In this document: one piece after another, positions 1 through 8,707 of the stretch | Position numbering within the stretch: the first letter of the stretch is position 1 | Layout of the letters: each line of letters begins with the position of its first letter | Source of the DNA: a virus | DNA: 48,048 bases | IMG/VR virus record: IMGVR_UViG_3300050821_003361 | Coordinates: 1-48,048 of that record | Direction: 5' to 3' (one strand) | Made by a program: the position numbers and the translations under genes | The notes under the pieces: model-generated | What the model was told of the DNA's origin: nothing | The model's input: only the letters and a program-made list of their open reading frames with translations | Databases searched by the model: none

Positions 1-10
1 GAACTATCAG
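1..10. repeat. Terminal direct repeat (left copy)
   Basis: GAACTATCAG is identical to the final 10 bases (48039-48048) and lies in the same reading frame of the giant gene, consistent with a circular or circularly permuted molecule with redundant ends. Confidence 0.85.
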
Positions 11-3000
11 CAGGCTCGCGCCTCTGGGCTCGACCATGACGCCGCACTGACGCAGAGTCTGAAGGCTTCGGGGGTCGATGCCGCGACGGCCGGGCTGATG
101 GGTCTGGCTCCGGGAGTTCCGATCCTTAATGCTCTGAAGAGGCCAGTCACCGACGCGATGGTGAAGATGGGTCTTGTAATTCCGGGAATCGGAGTTGGTG
201 GTGAATACGCTCATGCGGCAGTCACAGGGCAAGACGTTAGCCCTGACGACTTGATGAATACGGTTGTCGGGACCGCTGGTATGGGCGTCGGGCTAACGGC
301 GGTTCATGCGCTTGGAGCGCGAGCCGTCGGAGGGCGGGCGCAAGTCCCCGCGACTGACGAAGCCACAAAAGCGGCATTCGATGCGACGGTTCCGAAGACT
401 GACCCCGCTCCGGTCGAGAGTCAGCCGGTTATCGTTATGGCGTCAGAAACTCGGCCGACGGTCGAAGGGATTCCAATTCCGGAGGCGCCAAAGTATCCGG
501 AGCCAAAACCGACGTTCTTCAGTCGGGTGCAGCAGGTCGTCGACGAGAAAGGGCCCGAAAGCGCGAGCCCTCAACAGTGGCTTGCAACGATACGCAACGC
601 TCCCGGCGTCAAATCTGAAGAAGTCGAGGCGCTCAATCTGCCTCAGTATCTGGCGGATCGGTCTGGCAAAGTCTCCAAGCAAGACCTTCTGGCGCATATT
701 GAGGAGAATCAGGTTAGAATCGAAGAAATTCAATCGGAGGATAAAGTCCTCGGCGGTGGAACACTACAAGGAGCTGAGACGCAGTATGGTAACTATCGCC
801 TCCCCGGCCCCATCGCCAGATATGGCGAATTGAAGCTTTATCTTCCACCGAAGACTGGCGATGTGCTATTCGAGGCGCCGCATTTTGGTGAGGAGAATCA
901 GAATCTGCTTGCGCAAATTCGATACACGGATCGAATTGATCGGGATGGCGCCCGCACGCTTTTCGTCGAAGAGATGCAGAGTGATTGGCATCAGATCGGG
1001 CGAGAGGAAGGGTACAAAGGAAAAGCCCCTATCGATCCTGAAGTTCTTAAGAAGGCCAGACAAGATCGAATAGATGCACGAAGTCAGCTCTATGAGCATT
1101 TGCGAGAAAGGGGTCAATCTCCTACGACAACCCAAAATGTCATAGATAACCTCGAACACGCAGTCGAGCAGCGTGATGTCTATAATGATGGCGGGACCGA
1201 TTTAGGGAAATTGATAGGCCAAACTCATCGTGTCTTTGGGCAGTACGCAGGCGACCTTGCACACGATTATGCAGAGCGATATGCCGAAGTCTCAAAACTT
1301 CAGGATCAGTCTGTAGCCGGCGTTCCCGATGCCCCATTCAAGTCCTCCTGGCCCGATCTGACCTTCAAACGGATGCTGCGATACGCCGCGGATAATGGAT
1401 TTCAGCGCATTGCCTGGACGAATGGGGATCAACAAGTCGCTCGATACCCCGGACTGAATGAGAAGCAGGCCGCTGGCCTTCGGGAATTCTACAACAAGAC
1501 CGTCCCAAGATTGGCGGATTCGTGGGCCAAACGTCTGGGGATGGGTCGAGGGGAAACTCGATTTCAAGAGAACGAGAAGTGGTGGGAAGACCGCGCCGCT
1601 GGCACTCAAAAACCCGTCCGCTATGTCGACGTTTCTCCCGCCGTCGCCACTCGAATCAAGATGGGGCTTCCTCTCTTCTCTGAAACTCGCGGCTTCAGAA
1701 TTCGAAACCTAACTGAGGGCCTCGACGAAACCCAAACGAAGACAATCAATTTTCTGACGAACAAATTGACGAGCGTCTTCAAAGACCTTGCGGGGCAGAT
1801 GGATATTGAGCGCCCGATTCGGATAGAATTCCACAGAGAGCTAATTCAGCCGAAAGAGGGCCCGCCAGCGGACGGTCTGATGCGAATGGATGCCTCGGGC
1901 TATACGATCAAAGTCAGTCTGGGGGCGCACGCCACACCAGAAGGGGTCTATGCGACCATCGCGCATGAATTCGGCCATATAGTGATGTTCGACAAGCTCG
2001 ACAAGGCGCCGGACGTTGTCGTTAATAAGATCGTGGCGGCCTATACGAAGTGGAGAGAGGCCCGGCCGGAGAATGAGACATTCAAGCAGTTGATCTCCCG
2101 TCGAGACGATGCGATCAAGAATTTCTATAATTCGGAGCGGCTGGCAGAAATCCCAATGCTCTCGATGACGCCGGAGCGGCAGAGATATTGGGCCGGATTC
2201 GAAGAATGGTTCGCTGAGCAAACGAGCCGGTGGGCTACTACGTCTGCGAAGCCAATGAATGTTCTGGATCGCTGGTTCGGCACTCTGGGTGCGAGGGTGC
2301 GCGCTGTCGTCTCCGCGTGGCGCGAGCGGCTCGGTCTGCCGACTGCCGGACTGCCGACTCTCGAGATGAAATCCTGGCTCGACAGCCTGATGACGACGGC
2401 GCAGCCATTTCTTGCCGATCGAGTTGCGACGAAAGACTGGAGGACTCAGCGAGCCAGTCAGCTCTCGATCGATCGAGACGGGAGTCCGGAAGTGCAAGCG
2501 GTGGCGCAAGACCTCGGCACACAGAATTCTCGAGACATGCTCGTCCGCCTACTGGCGCACGAGGTTCCGCCGCAAGCTGCTGCTGACGCTGCCCACGTCG
2601 ATCGGATCAACAAGGCTTATGAGTGGCTCATCAGTCTGCCGCAACTCTCTGAGATCAATCCGCATATCAAGCCGCTTCAGTATTATGCCGAAGGCATTGG
2701 GCTATTCAATGCGAAGATTCGCCAGGATATGGAGCGCCCTCTTGCGACGCTGAGCGCATGGCGGCGGCTGAAGGGAGTTCAGTCTGACGCGGTGGCTCGG
2801 CTGATCGATGACTGGGCGAACATGCGCTATAGAACGCCAGATGAGATCACAAATAAAGTCCGCCGGATGCCGACCGCTGACGAATTCAAGAAGATGGTGG
2901 CGGACAACAAGGTCTCCGATGCGGGTTTTGAAGTCTTCAAGAAGAGCGTTGCCGATCTGAATTATCGTCTGGACGATTTGACCAGGATTCTCAAGTCGAG

Positions 3001-5323
3001 AGCGGGAGGGATTTCTGATGCCGTCAAGCGAGCCGAAGCAATCGCCAGTATTGACCGAATGGTGGCGGATTTGCGATCCGCTCCATATTTCCCCTTCTTG
3101 CGCCACGGCGACTTCACCGTTACAGTCTACGGACCCGATGGCGCCGTCAAGCACTTTGAGCGATTCGATACGGCCCGGCAGCAAAAGTCTGGGGCAGATC
3201 GTATCGGAGCTCTGGTCGGAGCCGGAGACAAAGTGCTGCCCGGATTCCTCAGCAAAGACGTAAAGCCGCTGATCGGGCTGCCTCCGGCGATGCTGGATTT
3301 GCTTGCCGATACGCTCAAGCTCAGCCAGACGCAGAAGGACGCGCTGGCTCAGCTAAAACTCGACCATTCGCCCGAACAGAGCTTTCTCCACCGGCTGTCG
3401 AATAAGAACTATACGCCTGGCTATTCGAAAGACTTCATGCGAAGCTATGCGAACTACTGGTTTCACTCTTCGCGATACTTCGCCCGAGCAGACTGGTCAG
3501 ATCGGTTTCGTGGGTGGATTCAAGAGACGAGGGCGCTTCGCTATAGCCGTGACGACGCCACAAAGATCGACCAGATTGCGAACTTTATGGGGAAGCATTT
3601 CGATTATGTCATGGACCCGAAGGCGGACTTCGCTGCCCTTCGCAGCTTCATCTTTGCGCTTCGGCTCGGCTTCAGTCCGACGACTGCGACGCTCTACCTC
3701 ACACAGACCCCCCTCGGGACGTATCCGTGGTTGGCTTCGGCCTTTGGCGACGCGAGGGCGCTCGCCGCGATGGGGAGGGCGAGTGCTAGACTGTCGAACT
3801 ATTACAAGTCGAGTTCGGTTGAGCAACTTTCCGCTCCTCATCTGAAAGGGATCGCTGAGGCGATGCGGCAGAAGGTGCTCGATGGGGGGGTGGCGCCGGA
3901 ACTGGCTGCGATCTCTGAGGGCCGGAACCTGACGGGTGGGTTCGCAAGAGGGGCGGCGGCGAAAGCCTGGACCTGGTATCAAGAGGCCGGAGGCACACTT
4001 CTACATCTGGCGGATTCGTGGAACCGCCGAATCGCTTTCGACGCCGGCTGGCAACTTGCAATGGACAATCCAGATGCGAAATACATTTCGAGGGCGCGTG
4101 AAAGGAATCCTCAAGAGTATCAGCGACTACTTTCTGAGGGTTGGAGCCCGCAGGAAGCGTCGGCGTTTGTGGTTGGAAAGCACACTGTCGAAAGCACGCA
4201 CTTCGTATATCAACGAAGTCATCGACCGCAACTGATGTGGGGGAAGGCGAGCGCGCTTCTGATGTTCAAGTTCTGGCAGCAGAATATGCTTTTTACGCTC
4301 TGGAACTACCCGAGCGTTGCGGCTCGTTCCTTATTAGTTATGGGAGCGATGGGTGGGTTGATGGGGCTACCTTTTGCGCAAGACTTCAATGGGATTCTGA
4401 AGGCGATCGGATGGAAGTTGTTCAATAAGGATTGGGACCTCGATCGCGAGACCCGTCAGTATGTGGTGGATCACTTCGGCCCGCAGGGGAAAGAATTAGC
4501 CGATAGTCTTCTGCATGGGCTTAGCCGGAATGGGATGGGTATCCCAACAGTCTTAGAAGCCCTCGGTCATGCTGTGGGCGCGCAAATTCCATTTCCGAAC
4601 GTAGATCGAAGTGGGGCGATCGGCTTAGGTGATGTTCTGCCGGCTAATGCGGGAGAGCTTTGGGGTCCGCATAAAGACGTCAATTCGGTCATTGCGAAAG
4701 AATCCCAGTCGGTGTCCGGTGCGGCGTTCGGCTTCTGGTTCGACGTCTACAAGATGATGAGTGACTCGCAGCTCTCCTGGACTGACGCCAAGCGGTATGA
4801 GCAGGTCGCCCCGCATTGGATGGCGAACGCTTCTCGTGCGTATCGCTGGTATTCTGAAAGGCGCGAGCGCGATCGAGGAGGCAATACCGTTGTTAAGTTC
4901 GACCCGAACGACACTACTCAGATGATGGAGATTCTTGCCAGAACCCTTGGCTACAACCCGACACGAATGACGCAAGCCTATGACCGAAATTCGGCGGCTC
5001 GAGAAGTCGAGACGTATTGGGATCTCCGCCATGAGGGCCTGCTGCGCCAAGCATGGGAGGCGAAGAAGTCGGGAGACAAAGAAGAATACAGCCGAGTGGT
5101 GTCAGCAATCCGGTCATTTAATGGACAGCTCCCAGATGAAGCGAAAACCAAAGCGATCAGCGCCGACCAGATGCGACAGTTCTTCGAAAGTCGGGCGCGT
5201 GCTTCCGCGCTGGTGGAAGCGGGCCTCCCGGCGCAGAAGAAGAATATTCCTATTCAGAAGTCTATTCAGCGGATTTACCCCGAGGCGGAGACAGTCGGTC
5301 GGCAGAGGGTGACGACACCTTAG
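1..5323 (+). CDS. Giant polyvalent virion protein with zinc metalloprotease site, C-terminal ~1770 residues (continues from 47491)
   Basis: The reading frame is open from base 2. The first ATG is at 98, but the true start is at 47491 across the contig join, so the full protein is 1956 aa. Residue numbers here count from the ATG at 98. Residues about 230-540 resemble large-polyvalent-protein-associated (LPD) regions, with an EEMQSDWHQ motif and a later MLRYAADNG...WTNGDQQ stretch. A zincin motif HEFGH lies at 623-627, and the glutamate-rich EEWFAEQ at 702-708 is the likely third zinc ligand region. A hydrophobic, Gly-rich segment near 1410-1440 could cross a membrane. Family knowledge: such proteins in podophages and conjugative elements are packaged and delivered with DNA. 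Inference: an ejected internal virion protein with protease activity. It is the last gene of the late arm and converges on the minus-strand gene at 5320. Confidence 0.85.
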   Translation, partial: NYQQARASGLDHDAALTQSLKASGVDAATAGLMGLAPGVPILNALKRPVTDAMVKMGLVIPGIGVGGEYAHAAVTGQDVSPDDLMNTVVGTAGMGVGLTAVHALGARAVGGRAQVPATDEATKAAFDATVPKTDPAPVESQPVIVMASETRPTVEGIPIPEAPKYPEPKPTFFSRVQQVVDEKGPESASPQQWLATIRNAPGVKSEEVEALNLPQYLADRSGKVSKQDLLAHIEENQVRIEEIQSEDKVLGGGTLQGAETQYGNYRLPGPIARYGELKLYLPPKTGDVLFEAPHFGEENQNLLAQIRYTDRIDRDGARTLFVEEMQSDWHQIGREEGYKGKAPIDPEVLKKARQDRIDARSQLYEHLRERGQSPTTTQNVIDNLEHAVEQRDVYNDGGTDLGKLIGQTHRVFGQYAGDLAHDYAERYAEVSKLQDQSVAGVPDAPFKSSWPDLTFKRMLRYAADNGFQRIAWTNGDQQVARYPGLNEKQAAGLREFYNKTVPRLADSWAKRLGMGRGETRFQENEKWWEDRAAGTQKPVRYVDVSPAVATRIKMGLPLFSETRGFRIRNLTEGLDETQTKTINFLTNKLTSVFKDLAGQMDIERPIRIEFHRELIQPKEGPPADGLMRMDASGYTIKVSLGAHATPEGVYATIAHEFGHIVMFDKLDKAPDVVVNKIVAAYTKWREARPENETFKQLISRRDDAIKNFYNSERLAEIPMLSMTPERQRYWAGFEEWFAEQTSRWATTSAKPMNVLDRWFGTLGARVRAVVSAWRERLGLPTAGLPTLEMKSWLDSLMTTAQPFLADRVATKDWRTQRASQLSIDRDGSPEVQAVAQDLGTQNSRDMLVRLLAHEVPPQAAADAAHVDRINKAYEWLISLPQLSEINPHIKPLQYYAEGIGLFNAKIRQDMERPLATLSAWRRLKGVQSDAVARLIDDWANMRYRTPDEITNKVRRMPTADEFKKMVADNKVSDAGFEVFKKSVADLNYRLDDLTRILKSRAGGISDAVKRAEAIASIDRMVADLRSAPYFPFLRHGDFTVTVYGPDGAVKHFERFDTARQQKSGADRIGALVGAGDKVLPGFLSKDVKPLIGLPPAMLDLLADTLKLSQTQKDALAQLKLDHSPEQSFLHRLSNKNYTPGYSKDFMRSYANYWFHSSRYFARADWSDRFRGWIQETRALRYSRDDATKIDQIANFMGKHFDYVMDPKADFAALRSFIFALRLGFSPTTATLYLTQTPLGTYPWLASAFGDARALAAMGRASARLSNYYKSSSVEQLSAPHLKGIAEAMRQKVLDGGVAPELAAISEGRNLTGGFARGAAAKAWTWYQEAGGTLLHLADSWNRRIAFDAGWQLAMDNPDAKYISRARERNPQEYQRLLSEGWSPQEASAFVVGKHTVESTHFVYQRSHRPQLMWGKASALLMFKFWQQNMLFTLWNYPSVAARSLLVMGAMGGLMGLPFAQDFNGILKAIGWKLFNKDWDLDRETRQYVVDHFGPQGKELADSLLHGLSRNGMGIPTVLEALGHAVGAQIPFPNVDRSGAIGLGDVLPANAGELWGPHKDVNSVIAKESQSVSGAAFGFWFDVYKMMSDSQLSWTDAKRYEQVAPHWMANASRAYRWYSERRERDRGGNTVVKFDPNDTTQMMEILARTLGYNPTRMTQAYDRNSAAREVETYWDLRHEGLLRQAWEAKKSGDKEEYSRVVSAIRSFNGQLPDEAKTKAISADQMRQFFESRARASALVEAGLPAQKKNIPIQKSIQRIYPEAETVGRQRVTTP

Positions 5324-5664
5324 CTGACCTCGATTACTTCCAGATTTGCCTTTCTGGCACGACTTACCATATCCGCAGTTCCGCGCCCTCCTGGAAAAGC
5401 AACTACCACTTCTGGTTTACCCTCATCAAGCATCTGTTGATTTCGAATAGAACCAGCAGATAATCCATAAGTCTTCCAGTCTGCTGGAAATCTCGCAATC
5501 TCTATTCCTTTTTGCTTCGCCCAAAACATTGCGAGAGTGTCTGCTCCACGAGCACACCCACTGATGATACAAGAAATCGGACGAAGATCGTTTATCGCTC
5601 CTAGCTCTTTAGAGAGTCGGTCAAGATGTTGATATGTCCTTCCACCACAGACTAGCACCCGCAT
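5320..5664 (-). CDS. SLOG-superfamily protein (DUF2493/YspA-like)
   Basis: 114 aa. The start at 5664 is chosen because GGAGG sits 5 nt upstream; a longer in-frame extension begins inside the neighbouring gene and has no ribosome site. The N-terminus MRVLVCGGR and the later GCARGAD and AFPGGRGTADM motifs form a Rossmann-like nucleotide-binding fold typical of the DUF2493 branch of the SLOG family (related to DprA and LOG). The ligand is unknown; SLOG domains often bind nucleotides or their derivatives. It is the last gene of the leftward arm, has its own TTAA-N7-TTAA operator and leader just upstream, and its stop codon overlaps that of the giant late gene. Confidence 0.8.
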   Translation of the reverse strand: MRVLVCGGRTYQHLDRLSKELGAINDLRPISCIISGCARGADTLAMFWAKQKGIEIARFPADWKTYGLSAGSIRNQQMLDEGKPEVVVAFPGGRGTADMVSRARKANLEVIEVS

Positions 5665-5680
5665 GAGGTCCTCCTTTTTT

Positions 5681-5710
5681 GGCGCCCTTAATCGCCGGTT
5701 AAGCGCCCTC
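5681..5710 (-). promoter_or_regulatory. TTAA-N7-TTAA operator-like element ahead of the SLOG gene
   Basis: TTAA at 5688-5691 and 5699-5702 are separated by exactly 7 bp and flanked by GGGCGC/GGCGCC arms. On the minus strand it is followed by a short A-run and GGAGG, matching the leader of the gene at 34780. It lies between the DUF3987 stop and the SLOG start. Confidence 0.6.
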
Positions 5711-6910
5711 TTTAAGCCTGACGGCATCCTGATTGTTCTTCGTCGTCTTCGACAGCAGCCCGCCACGGACGGCGGCAAGGACAGCTTCGCCGAAGAGTTT
5801 CATCGGCATATTATTCATCGAGAGGGTCCAGAGTTCGTTTACTGTCAAGATTTTGTGCGTCTTCACCAGTTGGACAATCTCGGCGATGTGGCGGGCCTCG
5901 TCGACTGAGCCGATCGACTCGAACACCTTTATCATATCCGGTTCTATCGAGGAAATAATCGCTTCGGCTTCTTGTAGATCTCGCTCCTCGATGATGAGTT
6001 TATCTGACTTTGCGGCGGCAAGGACAATCGCGAACTTGTGGATGTGGGTTTGCTTCCTAGAGATATATCCACCGTAGCGATCAGAAGCCATATGAGGAGC
6101 ACGACTACCATTCCAGTGAGAAGCATACCAGTTACGACCCCAATTACGAGCAGCAGAACTGAGCAAATAAGGGCCGCTAAGAGTAGAAATAAGTTGAAGG
6201 TCTTCCACCAGTCTTGCTTCATGGCTTTGGTACTCCGAAAGGGGGATCACTTCGTCAGGGTAGGGCACGAGGTGGCGTTTCTTGTCACCATAGACGAAAA
6301 CTATCCGGGAAGTTAAGCCTCCACCAATCATTTGAATAGGGAAGTGGGTCTTCAGCCACGCTGGCGTGGTCGCTCCGATTATGTTCAGCCAGGGGTTGCG
6401 GACTTCGACCTGGCCTTGGGTCTTCGTTTTGTGGATGAAGCTGTCCTGCTGCCCTTCCCACATCCGGATTAGGAACGAGAGTAACTTGTCGTCGTCCATC
6501 GTCAAGAACGTCCCCAATTCGCCAATGGTAACGGTCAGGGCAGACATTGGGATTGCCGCTTCCTCCCCGGACGGTAAGTAGTATTTCACGAACTCCGTCG
6601 CCGTGGAGAGTGAGTCCGCGAGTGCTTGCCAAGTCATCGATTCCGGCCCAAATGCGATACCGGGAATTTTCGATAACAATCTTGTTCCGATTGAGATAGA
6701 AGTAGACTTCGCAGCCACCCCAGGTGGTCCCACGAGAATAATGTAGAAGTTTGGTGTCCATTGGAATTTCCTCATGTCTAGCCATACTCGCCTCCTGAGG
6801 GCGCCAGCGATGACGCTCACCCCAGTCCAGAAATGGAAAGAGTCAGGGGACTCAGAGTCCCGAGTGTATTCCATATATGCTCTGAGCCAGTTTGTGAAGT
6901 GACGTGCCAC
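5699..6910 (-). CDS. DUF3987-type P-loop ATPase, helicase/primase-like
   Basis: 403 aa from a GTG start inside a TAATGTG junction with the upstream polymerase fragment. The early YTRDSESPDSFHFWTG stretch (residues 14-30) looks native to the family, so this start is preferred to the ATG 12 codons later. The variant Walker A GPPGVAAKST is at 61-70; acidic strands with GELGTFL and an IGATTP motif follow. DUF3987 proteins are replication-associated ATPases often found beside phage polymerases. No other replicative helicase is visible, so this is the best candidate for helicase/primase functions. The exact activity is inferred from the neighbourhood. Confidence 0.75.
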   Translation of the reverse strand: MARHFTNWLRAYMEYTRDSESPDSFHFWTGVSVIAGALRRRVWLDMRKFQWTPNFYIILVGPPGVAAKSTSISIGTRLLSKIPGIAFGPESMTWQALADSLSTATEFVKYYLPSGEEAAIPMSALTVTIGELGTFLTMDDDKLLSFLIRMWEGQQDSFIHKTKTQGQVEVRNPWLNIIGATTPAWLKTHFPIQMIGGGLTSRIVFVYGDKKRHLVPYPDEVIPLSEYQSHEARLVEDLQLISTLSGPYLLSSAARNWGRNWYASHWNGSRAPHMASDRYGGYISRKQTHIHKFAIVLAAAKSDKLIIEERDLQEAEAIISSIEPDMIKVFESIGSVDEARHIAEIVQLVKTHKILTVNELWTLSMNNMPMKLFGEAVLAAVRGGLLSKTTKNNQDAVRLKEGA

Positions 6911-6911
6911 A

Positions 6912-7676
6912 TTAGGCCACTTGAAGCTCGAGGTTGATTTCGCGACAGTCGCCCCAACTCTTGTCCGAAGCGGAGAGTTTCCAGGGGATAATTAGTGGGG
7001 GGTCGTAGGGAACGGGAACATGAAGCGCAGAGTAGATTTCGCGAAGGCGGTCCTCATGGTAATACGTCTTCGGGATTTGGAAGACAAGAGAGTCATGGAC
7101 CTGAATTAGAATCTCTACCCAGGGGCATCTCTCTTCGAGTTGGAGGGCGCCTCTAAAACATGTCTCCGCCACAGTGCTTTGCGGAATCCATGCAAGGGCT
7201 TCAGGAAGCAGTCCATCGATTCGATCGAAATAGATAATGCGGTATCCAAAACGATTGCTGGCCGTACGGGACCGAAATAGTTCACTCTCAGTTCGCCGGT
7301 GCCAATCACGAACTCCAGGGTGGTGTTTGAACCAATAAGATTGGAAGCGCTCAGCGAAAGAAGTTTGCCATCCGAACGTAAGAGCCAGGGTCCGAGCGGA
7401 GGCGATGTAATTCGTGCCATGAACTGCGGATTTGAATTGTTGGCGGAGCTTGTGGCGCTTTTGTGTGTCATAGGTCTGCCATATGTCTAGGCCGATCATT
7501 TCGACGGCATTATCTGTATGCAAGTCAAAAGTACCTTTTGCGGCGTCCATCAGACTCTGGTCGTTACACTCTTTCGCGACGACGAGAGCGTCCGCGCCCT
7601 TAAGGTCGGCATCCAGGATGATGTAGCCGGGGTCCGGAACGAAGAGCTTCCGGATATTAGGAAGAACGACTGTCAT
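6912..7676 (-). CDS. Family A DNA polymerase, C-terminal fragment (motifs A, B, C)
   Basis: 254 aa. It begins LPNIRKLFVPDPGY, sequence that in intact phage family A polymerases directly follows NLQNIP. Motif A is LDADLKGADA with catalytic Asp at 22; motif B is the KLRQQFKSAVHGTNY region (about 76-90); motif C is VHDSLVF with Asp195. The motif-A position normally held by Glu is Asp or Ala here, as in some phage homologues. The start ATG overlaps the stop of the upstream gene (ATGA). The matching N-terminal fragment ends at 8704, three genes upstream. All catalytic palm residues sit in this fragment, so activity presumably requires assembly with the other piece. Confidence 0.9.
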   Translation of the reverse strand: MTVVLPNIRKLFVPDPGYIILDADLKGADALVVAKECNDQSLMDAAKGTFDLHTDNAVEMIGLDIWQTYDTQKRHKLRQQFKSAVHGTNYIASARTLALTFGWQTSFAERFQSYWFKHHPGVRDWHRRTESELFRSRTASNRFGYRIIYFDRIDGLLPEALAWIPQSTVAETCFRGALQLEERCPWVEILIQVHDSLVFQIPKTYYHEDRLREIYSALHVPVPYDPPLIIPWKLSASDKSWGDCREINLELQVA

Positions 7677-8044
7677 TTGCGCTCACGTATCGGCGAGAGA
7701 AGATAGCCATAGTTGGACGACGTATAGACGACAAAGGGCATCTTGAGTGCCTTCAGTCTGACGCGGATTCGAGAAATGTGAACGAAGATATTCGACCGCT
7801 GATTCTCCGGGCCGCCATAGTTGCCCCAGAGATCAGTTGAAAGACTGTCGATCGAAACGACTCGGCCAAGTTGATTGAACATCGAAATAAAAGCGATTGC
7901 GGCTTTTCGCTCACCGTAGAATATCTCTTTTCCATCCCAAAAGACAAGGAGACGGCTTCGATCGACGATCAAACGTTTGTCTGAGGCAAGAGGACTCTGG
8001 CAGAGGGGGCAGAGAATTTCACCTTCCGGTTGAGCCGAAACCAT
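7673..8044 (-). CDS. Winged-helix (OmpR/PhoB C-terminal type) DNA-binding protein with a CPLC motif
   Basis: 123 aa from ATG 8044, which overlaps the dUTPase end by 26 nt. A CPLC pair at residues 12-15 suggests a metal knuckle, although no second CxxC is present. Residues about 30-118 match the fold of response-regulator output domains: an acidic LSTDLWG helix, then a recognition helix NIFVHISRIRVRLK and a C-terminal beta hairpin YTSSNYGYLL. No receiver domain is attached. It lies between the two polymerase fragments. It is a candidate phage transcription regulator and one possible reader of the TTAA-N7-TTAA sites; that link is inference. Confidence 0.7.
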   Translation of the reverse strand: MVSAQPEGEILCPLCQSPLASDKRLIVDRSRLLVFWDGKEIFYGERKAAIAFISMFNQLGRVVSIDSLSTDLWGNYGGPENQRSNIFVHISRIRVRLKALKMPFVVYTSSNYGYLLSPIRERK

Positions 8045-8546
8045 GAGTTCCGCGACTGGTCGGTGGTAGGTCCTCAACCTCCGTGAAGGGGAACTCTTCT
8101 CGTCTGATGAAGATAAGCTGAGCGATCCGCTGTCCATGTTCGACATAGGCGGCATTGAAGCCTCCATTAAAGAGGAGAATTTGAATCTCGCCGGTATAGT
8201 TTGGATCGATGAGGCCGGGAGAGTTCGCGACGAAAAGTGGCGGGTTCGACGCTGCCATTCCAGATCGGCTGAGGACGAGGGTGCAGAAGCCATCTGGCGG
8301 TCGAATAGCCCACCCAGTCGGGATTGAAACTGTCTGCTGGCTACTGACGAGCCGTTTTGATGGACGGCCCGTTTCAGACATAAGACAAGCGGCGATGTCG
8401 AAGCCAGCCGCGCCGGGGGACGAAAGCAGAGGATATTCGGCGGCCGGATGAAGGCGCTTCAGTCGGATGTGCTTCGTTAGATCGACTGGTTCGGATACCA
8501 GAAGCCTTCCGTATTGGTCGCGCCGTTCTTCGATTTCACCGGGCAT
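8019..8546 (-). CDS. dut: dUTPase (dUTP diphosphatase)
   Basis: 175 aa, trimeric dUTPase family, hydrolysing dUTP to dUMP and pyrophosphate. All five motifs are visible: AAGFDIA, SRSGMA, GLIDPNYTGEI, GQRIAQLI and the C-terminal RGTHGFGSTG arm. The start at 8546 is chosen because GAGGAA lies 6 nt upstream and it overlaps the preceding 53-aa gene (TAATG); longer in-frame versions have no ribosome site. It sits between the two polymerase pieces, one of which carries a uracil-DNA glycosylase-like domain, so uracil exclusion or removal appears to be a theme of this module. Confidence 0.93.
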   Translation of the reverse strand: MPGEIEERRDQYGRLLVSEPVDLTKHIRLKRLHPAAEYPLLSSPGAAGFDIAACLMSETGRPSKRLVSSQQTVSIPTGWAIRPPDGFCTLVLSRSGMAASNPPLFVANSPGLIDPNYTGEIQILLFNGGFNAAYVEHGQRIAQLIFIRREEFPFTEVEDLPPTSRGTHGFGSTGR

Positions 8547-8707
8547 TATTTTCCTCGCGGATAGACTGGTTGACATGAGCAAGGCCAGAGGAGAAGCCAA
8601 CTCGGGTGGCCTCCTCGATCTTGTGCGATTAGCGGACGGCGCGCAAACATCCATCCGAGGCGGAGATGGTCTTCGAGATAAGGATCCCAAGCATAGATCA
8701 TCGTCAT
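8546..8707 (-). CDS. Coupled 53-aa microprotein between the polymerase fragment and dUTPase
   Basis: 53 aa starting MTMIYAWDPYLEDHL, rich in Trp and Arg, with no recognised domain. Its ATG overlaps the stop of the polymerase N-fragment (ATGA) and its stop overlaps the dUTPase start (TAATG), so it is coupled at both ends. That geometry is the main evidence that it is real. Function unknown. Confidence 0.6.
   Translation of the reverse strand: MTMIYAWDPYLEDHLRLGWMFARRPLIAQDRGGHPSWLLLWPCSCQPVYPRGK

Noticed and set aside
1841-2509. 222-codon minus-strand frame inside the giant gene
   Set aside because: Arg/His/Ser-rich shadow of the plus-strand coding sequence, which has clear motifs such as HEFGH.
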